From NCBI GenBank assembly GCA_003153585.1, contig PLZZ01000254.1:16959-27100 (forward strand): a stretch of DNA of 10,142 bases, read 5' to 3'. Each line of letters begins with the position of its first letter. The first letter of the stretch is position 1. The translations under genes and the position numbers were made by a program. Positions 1-6,284 of this stretch are shown piece by piece. This DNA comes from Acidobacteriota bacterium (GTDB lineage: Bacteria; Acidobacteriota; Terriglobia; Acidiferrales; UBA7541). The notes below the pieces were generated by a model. It was not told the origin of the DNA. It was given only the letters and a program-made list of their open reading frames with translations, and ran no database searches.

Positions 1-410
1 GCCACACTCGTGGAGAAAATCAGCGGCGCCAGGAACGCAGGCCGTTGAAGGAAACTTTCTTCGCCGTCATAGTGCTTCCAGCCGAGCCAGCCGATAGCGA
101 GAGCCGCAGCAAGCGCTGCCAATGCGGAGGGCAAGCGAGCGGCCCACTCCGGCTGCAGGTTCAAGCGAAGTCCGATTGCGGTTACCCAATAATAGAGGGC
201 CGGTTTCTCAAACCAAGGCTGTCCGTAAAGCCGCGGCGTTACCCAATCGCCGGACTCGGCCATGGCTCTCGCGATCCACGCATACCGCGGTTCGTCCGGG
301 CCAACCAATCCGAACGCGCCGAGGCCGGTAAAAAGACAAATGAACGCGACCAAGGTTGACAGCGCCGCATCCCAACGATTGTCTCGGCGCAATTGTGAAA
401 GTGCATTCAA
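1..410 (-). CDS. ArnT/PMT-family membrane glycosyltransferase, N-terminal part (runs off the left edge)
   Basis: Reading the minus strand from 410 gives an open frame to the window edge: about 136 residues of a polytopic protein. A hydrophobic helix at about residues 15-36 is followed by GPDEPRYAWIARAM and then GDWVTPRLYGQPWFEKPALYYW. This is the classic first periplasmic loop of GT-C lipid-linked sugar transferases (ArnT, dolichyl-phosphate-mannose mannosyltransferase-like), with the acidic DE pair at 39-40. A second hydrophobic stretch lies near residues 86-104. Such enzymes move a sugar from a polyprenyl-phosphate carrier onto lipid A, protein or another glycan at the outer face of the inner membrane. 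An in-frame TAG at 423-425 limits the start. The first start-like codon after it is TTG at 408-410, with no clear ribosome binding site; another TTG lies at 393-395. It diverges from the lipid A acyltransferase, which fits an envelope role. The acceptor cannot be told from this fragment. Confidence 0.85.
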   Translation of the reverse strand, partial: MNALSQLRRDNRWDAALSTLVAFICLFTGLGAFGLVGPDEPRYAWIARAMAESGDWVTPRLYGQPWFEKPALYYWVTAIGLRLNLQPEWAARLPSALAALAAALAIGWLGWKHYDGEESFLQRPAFLAPLIFSTSV

Positions 411-507
411 AGCGGGTTGAGTCTAACATTGCACCGCGAATCTTGATGCCGCCATTGCGCGACTACTGCTGGCATCTGCTTCGCCGCCTCTAGCATAATG
501 GCCCCAC
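411..507. promoter_or_regulatory. Divergent intergenic region with a possible promoter for the lipid A genes
   Basis: These 97 bases separate the leftward glycosyltransferase from the rightward acyltransferase, so promoters for both must lie here or inside the genes. A -10-like CATAAT sits at 494-499, only 8 bases before the acyltransferase ATG, which would put transcription start almost at the start codon. I see no good -35 hexamer at the right distance (only TGGCAT near 470). No convincing promoter for the minus-strand gene was found. Confidence 0.3.
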
Positions 508-1413
508 ATGCGTGAATGGCTCGAATATGCCGCGGCGTGGGTTGGAGTGAAGTCACTCGGCCTGTTGCCGCGGCCCGCGGCGCGATTCGCCGGCGCGAGT
601 TTTGCGGCCGCGGCTTATGCCGTGCGCGCGCCGCTCCGCCGCGCGGCCATGTTTAATTTGGGTCTCGCGTTTCCCGACTGGAGCGAGACCAAGCGCAAGC
701 GCGTAATTGGCAGAATGATTCAGCAAATCGGCTGGATGGCCGCGGAATTTTCACAATTTCCGAAATACACGCGCGACAACATCGAGAGAATTGTGGTGCT
801 CGATGGCTTCGAGAATTTCGATGCGGCGCGGCGGCGCGGAAAGGGCGTGCTCTTTCTCACCGGTCACATGAGCGCGTGGGAACTGGCGCCGTTTGCGCAA
901 GCTCTGTACGGCCACCCGCTTCATTTCCTCGTCCGCCCCATCGCGAACCGCCGGGTGGATGCACTCATTAACCACTACCGCTGTCTCTCCGGCAACCGGC
1001 CCATCGAAAAAAATAAGTCGGCTCGCTCCATTCTGAGGATTCTGGCCGACGGCGGCACGGTTGGCATCCTCTCCGATCACAACACCGTGCTGGAGGAAAG
1101 CGTGTTCGTTGATTTCTTCGGTATTCCGGCTTCCACCACGTCCGGCCTGGCGCGTATAGCATTGCGTACCGACGCGGCGGTAGTCCCGGGATTTCTTTCC
1201 TGGGACAGCGCGCGCCGAAAATATCGTCTGCGCTTTGAACCTGCAATCGAGCTTGCGCGAACGGGAGATGAAGAAGGGGATGTTCGCGAGAACACCGCGC
1301 GTTTCACCCAAACTATTGAAGACTATGTGCGCGCATATCCTGATCAGTGGCTCTGGGTTCACAAGAGATGGAAGACTCGCCCGCCGGGCGAAAAGGAAAT
1401 TTATCCGGCCTAA
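508..1413 (+). CDS. LpxL/HtrB-type lipid A (lysophospholipid) acyltransferase
   Basis: This 301-residue protein belongs to the bacterial lipid A acyltransferase family, which moves an acyl chain from acyl-ACP onto a lipid A precursor at the inner membrane. The family's HX4E catalytic motif is present as H120-MSAW-E125 in GVLFLTGHMSAWELAPF. Further conserved blocks follow: LVRPIANRRVDALINHYR, ILADGGTVGILSDHN, FVDFFGIPASTTSGLARIAL, and the C-terminal YPDQWLWVHKRWKTRP. The length is normal for the family and the N-terminal 40 residues are moderately hydrophobic. An in-frame TAA at 496-498 leaves ATG 508 as the first start, though no Shine-Dalgarno sequence precedes it. lpxD follows 45 bases downstream, which supports a lipid A role. 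I do not give a symbol because acyl-chain and position specificity (LpxL, LpxM or another relative) cannot be read from the sequence. Confidence 0.88.
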   Translation: MREWLEYAAAWVGVKSLGLLPRPAARFAGASFAAAAYAVRAPLRRAAMFNLGLAFPDWSETKRKRVIGRMIQQIGWMAAEFSQFPKYTRDNIERIVVLDGFENFDAARRRGKGVLFLTGHMSAWELAPFAQALYGHPLHFLVRPIANRRVDALINHYRCLSGNRPIEKNKSARSILRILADGGTVGILSDHNTVLEESVFVDFFGIPASTTSGLARIALRTDAAVVPGFLSWDSARRKYRLRFEPAIELARTGDEEGDVRENTARFTQTIEDYVRAYPDQWLWVHKRWKTRPPGEKEIYPA

Positions 1414-1448
1414 ACCGTTTTCCATCGGTGTGTTTGATCCTTGCCAAA

Positions 1449-1456
1449 AGAGGTGA
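1449..1456 (+). promoter_or_regulatory. Ribosome binding site that sets the lpxD start
   Basis: AGAGGTGA matches the anti-Shine-Dalgarno complement well and ends 2 bases before ATG 1459. It favours ATG 1459 over the in-frame TTG at 1441, which lies upstream of this site and has no such sequence of its own. Confidence 0.7.
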
Positions 1457-1458
1457 CC

Positions 1459-2472
1459 ATGAGTTGCACGGCTGGTGAACTCGCAAAATTCCTGGGGACA
1501 ACTATCGTGGGAGACGGCCAGCTAGCGCTTTCCGGCGTGGCCATGCCGGAAAACGCGCGGACGGAAGATTTAATTTACGTGGATTCTCCGCGACATCAGA
1601 AGCGCGCCGAGGATTCTGCGGCCAGGTGCGTGCTGGCGCCGGCGGGATTGCAGTTGAAAGGGAAGACCATGTTGTTTGCGGAGAACCCGAAGTTCGCTTT
1701 CGCCAAGGCCTCCGCTCGCCTGCTGCCGAAGTTTGCGCCTACCCCGGGAATCCACCCTACCGCGATTGTGGCTTCGAGCGCGCGCCTTGGGCTGAATGTT
1801 TTCGTCGGCCCATACGTAGTAATCGAAGAGGAAGTTGAAATCGGCGCAGGCAGCATCGTAGAAGCTTTTTGTTTTCTCGGACGCGGCAGCGCAATCGGCG
1901 AAAAATGCCGGCTTCATCCGCGCGTCACGCTTTACGCGAATGCGCGACTAGGTGAGGATGTGGAAATTCATTCCGGCGTTGTGATCGGAAGCGACGGATT
2001 CGGATACGTTTTCGGCGAAGGCCGCCATTGGAAGTTTCCTCAGATCGGTACCGTCGAAATTGGCGACAATGTTGAGATCGGCTGCAACACGACAATCGAT
2101 CGCGGCTCGCTCGGTGCCACGCGAATTGCGGGGGACGTGAAGATCGATAACCTGGTTCAAGTAGGTCACAATGTATCCGTCGGCGAGCACTCGATTCTGG
2201 TATCACAGACCGGGATTTCGGGAAGCAGCTCTCTAGGAGCAGGTGTAATTCTCGGAGGGCAGGTGGGCCTTGGGGATCACTGCAAGCTGGAGGAAGGTGC
2301 GATAGTCGGCGCGCAAGCCGGGGTCCCGCCGGGGAAAACGATTCGGCGAGGTCAAACCGTGTGGGGAACTCCCGCGCGTCCCCTCGAACGATACAAAAAA
2401 CAATATGCCGCGTTGGCGCGCTTACCAAAGTTGATCGAGCGCGTAGAAAACCTCGAAAAGGGAAAGGCCTAG
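1459..2472 (+). CDS. lpxD: UDP-3-O-(3-hydroxyacyl)glucosamine N-acyltransferase
   Basis: LpxD performs the third step of lipid A synthesis, moving a 3-hydroxyacyl chain from ACP to the 2-amino group of UDP-3-O-acyl-glucosamine in the cytoplasm. From ATG 1459 the protein has 337 residues, close to the roughly 340 of E. coli LpxD. The N-terminal 85 or so residues look like the uridine-binding LpxD domain. A long left-handed beta-helix of hexapeptide repeats follows (for example VEIGDNVEIGCNTTIDRGSLGATRIAGDVKIDN). A charged C-terminal helix ends the protein (YKKQYAALARLPKLIERVENLEKGKA). The catalytic histidine is H237 in DNLVQVGHNVSVGEHS, matching E. coli H239. The gene follows the acyltransferase on the same strand and probably shares its transcript. 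No fabZ, lpxA or lpxB lies beside it, unlike many proteobacterial lpx clusters. I am confident in the family and the function. Confidence 0.95.
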   Translation: MSCTAGELAKFLGTTIVGDGQLALSGVAMPENARTEDLIYVDSPRHQKRAEDSAARCVLAPAGLQLKGKTMLFAENPKFAFAKASARLLPKFAPTPGIHPTAIVASSARLGLNVFVGPYVVIEEEVEIGAGSIVEAFCFLGRGSAIGEKCRLHPRVTLYANARLGEDVEIHSGVVIGSDGFGYVFGEGRHWKFPQIGTVEIGDNVEIGCNTTIDRGSLGATRIAGDVKIDNLVQVGHNVSVGEHSILVSQTGISGSSSLGAGVILGGQVGLGDHCKLEEGAIVGAQAGVPPGKTIRRGQTVWGTPARPLERYKKQYAALARLPKLIERVENLEKGKA

Positions 2473-2727
2473 ATTTCCTCGGGATCCCTCGCAGCATTGG
2501 ATTCTTGAATTGTGCTACCAAAATGCCCTACAAGGTCGAGCTCTCCCGCAGGCCGTTTCGTCTTCCGTTCGCCATGCCCGTGAGTCATTATTTCGAGCTT
2601 CCAGGGCGAAAGACCCCTAAGCTTTTGCCGCTCGCCGACAGGCCCGCTCCCGCTGGTACTGCAAGAACTGTTATTGCACCCATTTGGGCCATTGGCTCAT
2701 CCCATGTAACTGGAGGCACGTTTTCAG

Positions 2728-2756
2728 TTGACCCAGGGGGCAAAGCCAAAGATAAT
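2728..2756 (+). promoter_or_regulatory. Candidate sigma70-type promoter for the hopanoid operon
   Basis: TTGACC at 2728-2733 (five of six matches to the -35 consensus) and GATAAT at 2751-2756 (five of six to the -10 consensus) are separated by exactly 17 bases, the optimal spacing. Transcription would start near 2763 and run into shc, leaving a 5' leader of about 290 bases. It is the best promoter-like match I found in the gap. It is a motif match only, and its strength and use are not known. Confidence 0.5.
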
Positions 2757-2936
2757 CTTACTGTTACGGTACGAGGTTCGGACAGGGCCCAGGTTTGAGA
2801 AGGCACGTTTCACTCGGGGCACCGACCTATTCGTCAAGCGGATTCTCAGATCAGGGCTGGGTGGGTCTCATAGTGAGTCGACGGGACGCTGTGGAACCTC
2901 AGGCGAAACAGCATTAGATGTACTCGAATACCGGTG

Positions 2937-2996
2937 CTCGCCGTGGCCAGGGCCCGCGCCGTCCATTGGTCACCAGTTCGTAATAAACACGGCGAG
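2937..2996 (+). promoter_or_regulatory. GC-rich inverted repeat in the shc leader
   Basis: CTCGCCGTG at 2937-2945 and CACGGCGAG at 2988-2996 are perfect 9-base complements around a 42-base loop. Inside, GTGGCCA (2943-2949) can pair with TGGTCAC (2967-2973) with one G-U pair, partly competing with the outer stem. In the predicted shc leader RNA this could form alternative folds. It has no following T run, so it is not a standard terminator. It may be a regulatory or stability element, or chance in GC-rich DNA. Confidence 0.3.
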
Positions 2997-3024
2997 GGTT
3001 GCTCGATAGGTACCTGAGAACTGC

Positions 3025-3043
3025 CCGGCACACTTTCAGCCGG
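3025..3043 (+). promoter_or_regulatory. Small hairpin just upstream of the shc start
   Basis: CCGGC at 3025-3029 pairs with GCCGG at 3039-3043 around a 9-base loop, ending 13 bases before ATG 3057. It could affect ribosome access if the leader is transcribed. A five-base stem is weak evidence. Confidence 0.2.
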
Positions 3044-3056
3044 TCGATGATGATAT

Positions 3057-5102
3057 ATGACTGAGGGATTGATGACACCAGAAGCCAGACTGCGAGCGGA
3101 CTTCTCCTTTGGGGGCGGCCAAGCTACCGCCGCGGTCCGCAGCCGCGATTTTGAATGCCAAGTCGAGGACGCAGTATCCCGCAGCGCAAACTGGCTCCTC
3201 TCTGCGCAGTCCCAGGACGGGTATTGGTGGGGTGAACTGGAAGCGGACACGACTCTTGAGTCCGATTACATTCTCTACCTCCACGTACTCGGTCAGTTGA
3301 AATCCGAAAAGGTCCTCAAGCTCGCGAATTACATTCGCAAAAAACAGCTTGCCGATGGCGGATGGAATATTTTCGAAGGCGGTCCTTCTGAGCTGAATGC
3401 CTCGGTAAAGGCGTATGTAGCTTTGCGTTTGGCTGGTGACTCGGCGACGGCGCCGCACATCGTTCTCGCGAAAGAGAAAGTTATCGAGCTTGGCGGAATA
3501 GAAGCCACCAATTCCTACGTTCGATTCTATCTCGCCATGGTTGGCGCCATCGATTGGGGCATCGTTCCGTCCATTCCGCCCGAGCTGATGCTTCTGCCGG
3601 AATGGGTTCCCATCAATATCTACGAAATGTCTTCGTGGACTCGCGGGATCGTCATTCCTCTTTCGATAATCTACGGGAATAAGCCTGACTGGCATTTGCC
3701 GGAAGGCGTCACCGTCGACGAACTCTTCAAGACCAAGGGTGAAAAGCCGCATTCCTTCGATTGGGACAAGCGCATCATTTCCTGGCGCAACGTCTTTCTT
3801 GCGCTCGACCGCGCGGTGAAGGTTTACGAGCGTTCGCGATGGAAACCCTTCCGCAAATTCGCGCTCTCGCTCGCGCGCAAATGGATGCTCGAGCGCCTGG
3901 AGCGCACCGAAGGCCTGGCCACCATTTATCCCGCGATGATGAATTCGATTTATGCGCTGCTGGCCGAAGGCAAAGACCAGGACGACCCTCTGGTTACGCG
4001 CGAGATTAAATTCCTTGCGCGTTACGAAATCGAAGAGGACGACACCATTCGCGTGCAGCCTTGCATTTCGCCGGTGTGGGACACGGCTATCGCCATGGTA
4101 TCGCTGGAAGAAGCCGGCGTCGATCCGGCGCATCCGGCTCTCATCGCTGCGGAGCGCTGGGTGGTATCCAATCAGATCCTCGGACCAGGCGATTGGCAGG
4201 TTAAGAATCAAAACGCGGAGCCCGGCGGATGGGCGTTTGAATTCCGCAACGATTACTATCCCGATGTGGACGACACCGCCTTCGTTCTAATGGCGCTCGG
4301 CCGCGTCGATGATCCCGATTCAGATCGCTTGCGCAATTCCATGCGCCGCGGGCTGGCCTGGCTCGTTAGCATGCAGAACGCCGACGGCGGCTGGGGCGCG
4401 TTCGATCACGAAAACGATTTGCAATTTCTAAATCACATCCCTTTCGCCGACCACAACGCGATGCTCGATCCTTCCACCGCGGACGTAACCGCGCGCACCG
4501 TGGAGTGCCTCGGGCAGATGGGTTGGTCTGCGAATCACCCGGTCATTCAGCGCGCTCGCGCTTTCATACGCCACGAGCAGACGCCTGACGGTTCTTGGTT
4601 CGGGCGCTGGGGCGTGAACTATGTTTACGGAACGAGTGGCGTGCTGCGCGCTCTGGAGACCATCGGCCTTTCAAAACAGCCTGATTGTCAGCGCGCCGCG
4701 GATTGGTTGCGCTCAGTGCAGAATGCCGATGGCGGCTTCGGCGAGTCCGTCCTTTCCTACTACGATCCTGCGCTGAAAGGCAAAGGGAAGAGCACTGCGT
4801 CGCAAACGGCCTGGGGCTTGATCGGATTGCTCGCAACAAGCGGTCCCGACGATCCTTCTGTCGAACGCGCTGTGGCCTGGCTTTTGGAGCAGCAGAATCC
4901 TGATGGAACCTGGGACGAGGCGGAATTTACGGGCACAGGATTCCCCTGCGTCTTTTATCTTAAGTATCACCTGTATCGAAACTCCTTCCCGCTTTACGCC
5001 TTGGCGCGTTATGACAACATGCGCAAGGGCCGGCGAAATTTTGGCGGTATGCAGATTTCCGCGGCGGAGTTGCAGCATCTAATCGGACGAAACCGGGGGT
5101 AA
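3057..5102 (+). CDS. shc: Squalene-hopene cyclase
   Basis: Shc (HpnF) cyclises squalene to hopene/diplopterol at the cytoplasmic membrane and is the first committed hopanoid step. The 681 residues are in the usual range. The acid motif DVDDTA lies at 403-408 (A. acidocaldarius D374, D376, D377 equivalents); the DxDD form marks a squalene rather than oxidosqualene cyclase. Several QW repeats are clear: QSQDGYWW from Q51, KQLADGGW near 95, QNADGGWGAF from Q440, EQTPDGSW near 508, QNADGGFGES from Q555 and QQNPDGTW from Q612. The C-terminal block FPCVFYLKYHLYRNSFPLYALARY is typical. An in-frame TGA at 3051-3053 bounds the start to ATG 3057 or ATG 3072. GAGGGA at 3063-3068 would serve ATG 3072 (676 residues), so the first five residues are uncertain. 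hpnH begins 3 bases after the stop. The protein is complete, with no sign of damage. Confidence 0.97.
   Translation: MTEGLMTPEARLRADFSFGGGQATAAVRSRDFECQVEDAVSRSANWLLSAQSQDGYWWGELEADTTLESDYILYLHVLGQLKSEKVLKLANYIRKKQLADGGWNIFEGGPSELNASVKAYVALRLAGDSATAPHIVLAKEKVIELGGIEATNSYVRFYLAMVGAIDWGIVPSIPPELMLLPEWVPINIYEMSSWTRGIVIPLSIIYGNKPDWHLPEGVTVDELFKTKGEKPHSFDWDKRIISWRNVFLALDRAVKVYERSRWKPFRKFALSLARKWMLERLERTEGLATIYPAMMNSIYALLAEGKDQDDPLVTREIKFLARYEIEEDDTIRVQPCISPVWDTAIAMVSLEEAGVDPAHPALIAAERWVVSNQILGPGDWQVKNQNAEPGGWAFEFRNDYYPDVDDTAFVLMALGRVDDPDSDRLRNSMRRGLAWLVSMQNADGGWGAFDHENDLQFLNHIPFADHNAMLDPSTADVTARTVECLGQMGWSANHPVIQRARAFIRHEQTPDGSWFGRWGVNYVYGTSGVLRALETIGLSKQPDCQRAADWLRSVQNADGGFGESVLSYYDPALKGKGKSTASQTAWGLIGLLATSGPDDPSVERAVAWLLEQQNPDGTWDEAEFTGTGFPCVFYLKYHLYRNSFPLYALARYDNMRKGRRNFGGMQISAAELQHLIGRNRG
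3063..3068 (+). promoter_or_regulatory. Possible ribosome binding site for the alternative shc start at 3072
   Basis: GAGGGA lies 3 bases before an in-frame ATG at 3072, whereas ATG 3057 has no purine-rich stretch at a normal distance. The spacing is short, so this suggests but does not settle the later start. Confidence 0.35.
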
Positions 5103-5105
5103 GGG

Positions 5106-6284
5106 ATGAGAGTACCTTTAAGTTTGACCACCAGCATGGCCGGGTATCTAACCGGCAAGAAGATTAGCGGCGCTGAGAAATTTCCGCTGGTGATGATGCT
5201 CGAACCGCTGCACGCCTGCAATCTAACCTGCACCGGCTGCGGCCGCATTCGCGAATATAAATCCACGATCAATGAGATGTTGACGGTCGAGGAATGCCTG
5301 AAAGCCGTCGATGATTGCGGCGCGCCCATCGTTTCGCTCTGCGGCGGCGAGCCTATGATTTATCCCGAGCTCGATCGCTTGTGCAAAGAAATTCTCGATC
5401 GCAAAAAACACATTTACCTGTGCACCAACGGAATGTTCATTCGCAAGCGATTGAAAGAGTTCAAGCCGACCTCGCGGCTCTTTTTCAACGTGCATTTGGA
5501 CGGACTTGAGAAGACGCACGACATCTGCGTCGAACGCGATGGCGTATTCCGCGAAGCGATTGAAGGCATCAAGGCGGCTAAGGCTGCAGGTTTCCTGGTC
5601 ACTTCCAACACCACGGTCTATAAGGAAACCGATATCGAAGAGATTGCGGACCTTTTTGCTTATCTGCAGACGCTGGGCGTCGACGGCCACATGATTTCTC
5701 CCGCGTATTCCTACGCCGCGGTGATGACCAAGGAAATCTTCATGTCGCGCGATGAAATTCGCGACAAATTCCGCCAGGCCAGCAAACTGCTCGAACGCTA
5801 CAACATCGTGACCTCGCCGATTTATATGGAATACCTTCGCGGCGAGCGTGAGCTGATGTGTACCGCTTGGGGCAATCCGACTTACAACCCGCGCGGATGG
5901 AAGGGCCCCTGCTATCTGATGACCGACGCGCATCACGCCACGTTCAAGGAATTCATCGATAACACTCCGTGGGAAAAGTACGGCCACGGTCGCGATCCTC
6001 GCTGCGAAGATTGCATGGTTCACGCCGGTTACGAAGCCTCCGCTGTTCTCGGCGGAAATAAGAAACTGGGCGACACCTGGAAGATGCTCACTTGGACGCT
6101 GTCGGGAAAAATGGGCGGACTGATCGGCGAGCCGAGCGAGAGAGAACTTCAGGCCAAGCGAAACGGTCAAGCCAACGGCAACGGACATTCCAACGGCCAC
6201 GAAAATGGTAATGGTTCCGCGAAGCGCGCGATACCTGTAGCGCCATCGAACCAGTCCCCGGATGAGGTTTTCCGCATTCTATGA
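5106..6284 (+). CDS. hpnH: Radical SAM adenosylhopane synthase HpnH
   Basis: HpnH uses a 4Fe-4S cluster and S-adenosylmethionine to make a 5'-deoxyadenosyl radical that adds to hopene, giving adenosylhopane, the first C35 hopanoid. The cluster motif is C38-NLT-C42-TG-C45 in EPLHACNLTCTGCGRI. VSLCGGEP follows as the expected SAM-binding segment, and LCTNGMFI and NVHLDGLEKTHD match the family. The C-terminal half has the HpnH-type cysteine-bearing region (CTAWGNPTYNPRGWKGPCYL and DPRCEDCMVHAGYEA). The protein has 392 residues. An unusual tail at about 353-374 holds six Asn-Gly pairs with His and Ser, probably a flexible lineage-specific extension, then about 18 residues rich in Pro and Ser. The gene starts 3 bases after shc with AAGGG just before the ATG, and its stop overlaps the hpnA start by 4 bases, so the three are probably translated together. 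Confidence 0.96.
   Translation: MRVPLSLTTSMAGYLTGKKISGAEKFPLVMMLEPLHACNLTCTGCGRIREYKSTINEMLTVEECLKAVDDCGAPIVSLCGGEPMIYPELDRLCKEILDRKKHIYLCTNGMFIRKRLKEFKPTSRLFFNVHLDGLEKTHDICVERDGVFREAIEGIKAAKAAGFLVTSNTTVYKETDIEEIADLFAYLQTLGVDGHMISPAYSYAAVMTKEIFMSRDEIRDKFRQASKLLERYNIVTSPIYMEYLRGERELMCTAWGNPTYNPRGWKGPCYLMTDAHHATFKEFIDNTPWEKYGHGRDPRCEDCMVHAGYEASAVLGGNKKLGDTWKMLTWTLSGKMGGLIGEPSERELQAKRNGQANGNGHSNGHENGNGSAKRAIPVAPSNQSPDEVFRIL

Larger units (their letters stand above)
2473..3056. other. 584-base intergenic region between lpxD and shc
   Basis: No convincing gene is present. Short open frames occur on both strands, such as a plus-strand frame ending at a TGA at 2796-2798 and a minus-strand frame over 2588-2806. 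They lack ribosome binding sites, recognisable domains and the codon pattern of the neighbours. A GGGATCCC palindrome lies just after lpxD (about 2480-2488) but has no T run, so I do not call a terminator. A TGCAA/TTGCA inverted repeat lies at 2660-2678. The right half carries the promoter and leader structures listed separately. No tRNA, tmRNA, RNase P, SRP or familiar riboswitch consensus was recognised by eye. Confidence 0.6.

Noticed and set aside
208..429. Minus-strand ATG-started frame at the left edge
   Set aside because: Its translation is Arg-rich and meaningless; the neighbouring frame on the same strand gives a clear GT-C glycosyltransferase.
2478..2492. GGGATCCC palindrome after lpxD as a terminator
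   Set aside because: The stem has no usable loop and no T run follows, so it is not a typical intrinsic terminator.
2870..2915. Resemblance of a GAGTCGACGGGACG stretch to the 5' end of tmRNA
   Set aside because: No matching tRNA-like 3' half, T-loop or tag reading frame follows; the similarity is short and likely chance.
3036..4211. Long antisense open frame (391 codons) opposite shc
   Set aside because: It lies entirely over the strongly supported cyclase, has no recognisable domain, and its composition is what a GC-rich coding strand produces in the opposite frame.
5223..6200. Antisense open frame (325 codons) opposite hpnH
   Set aside because: Shadow of hpnH; no motif, no ribosome binding site and no plausible operon partner on that strand.
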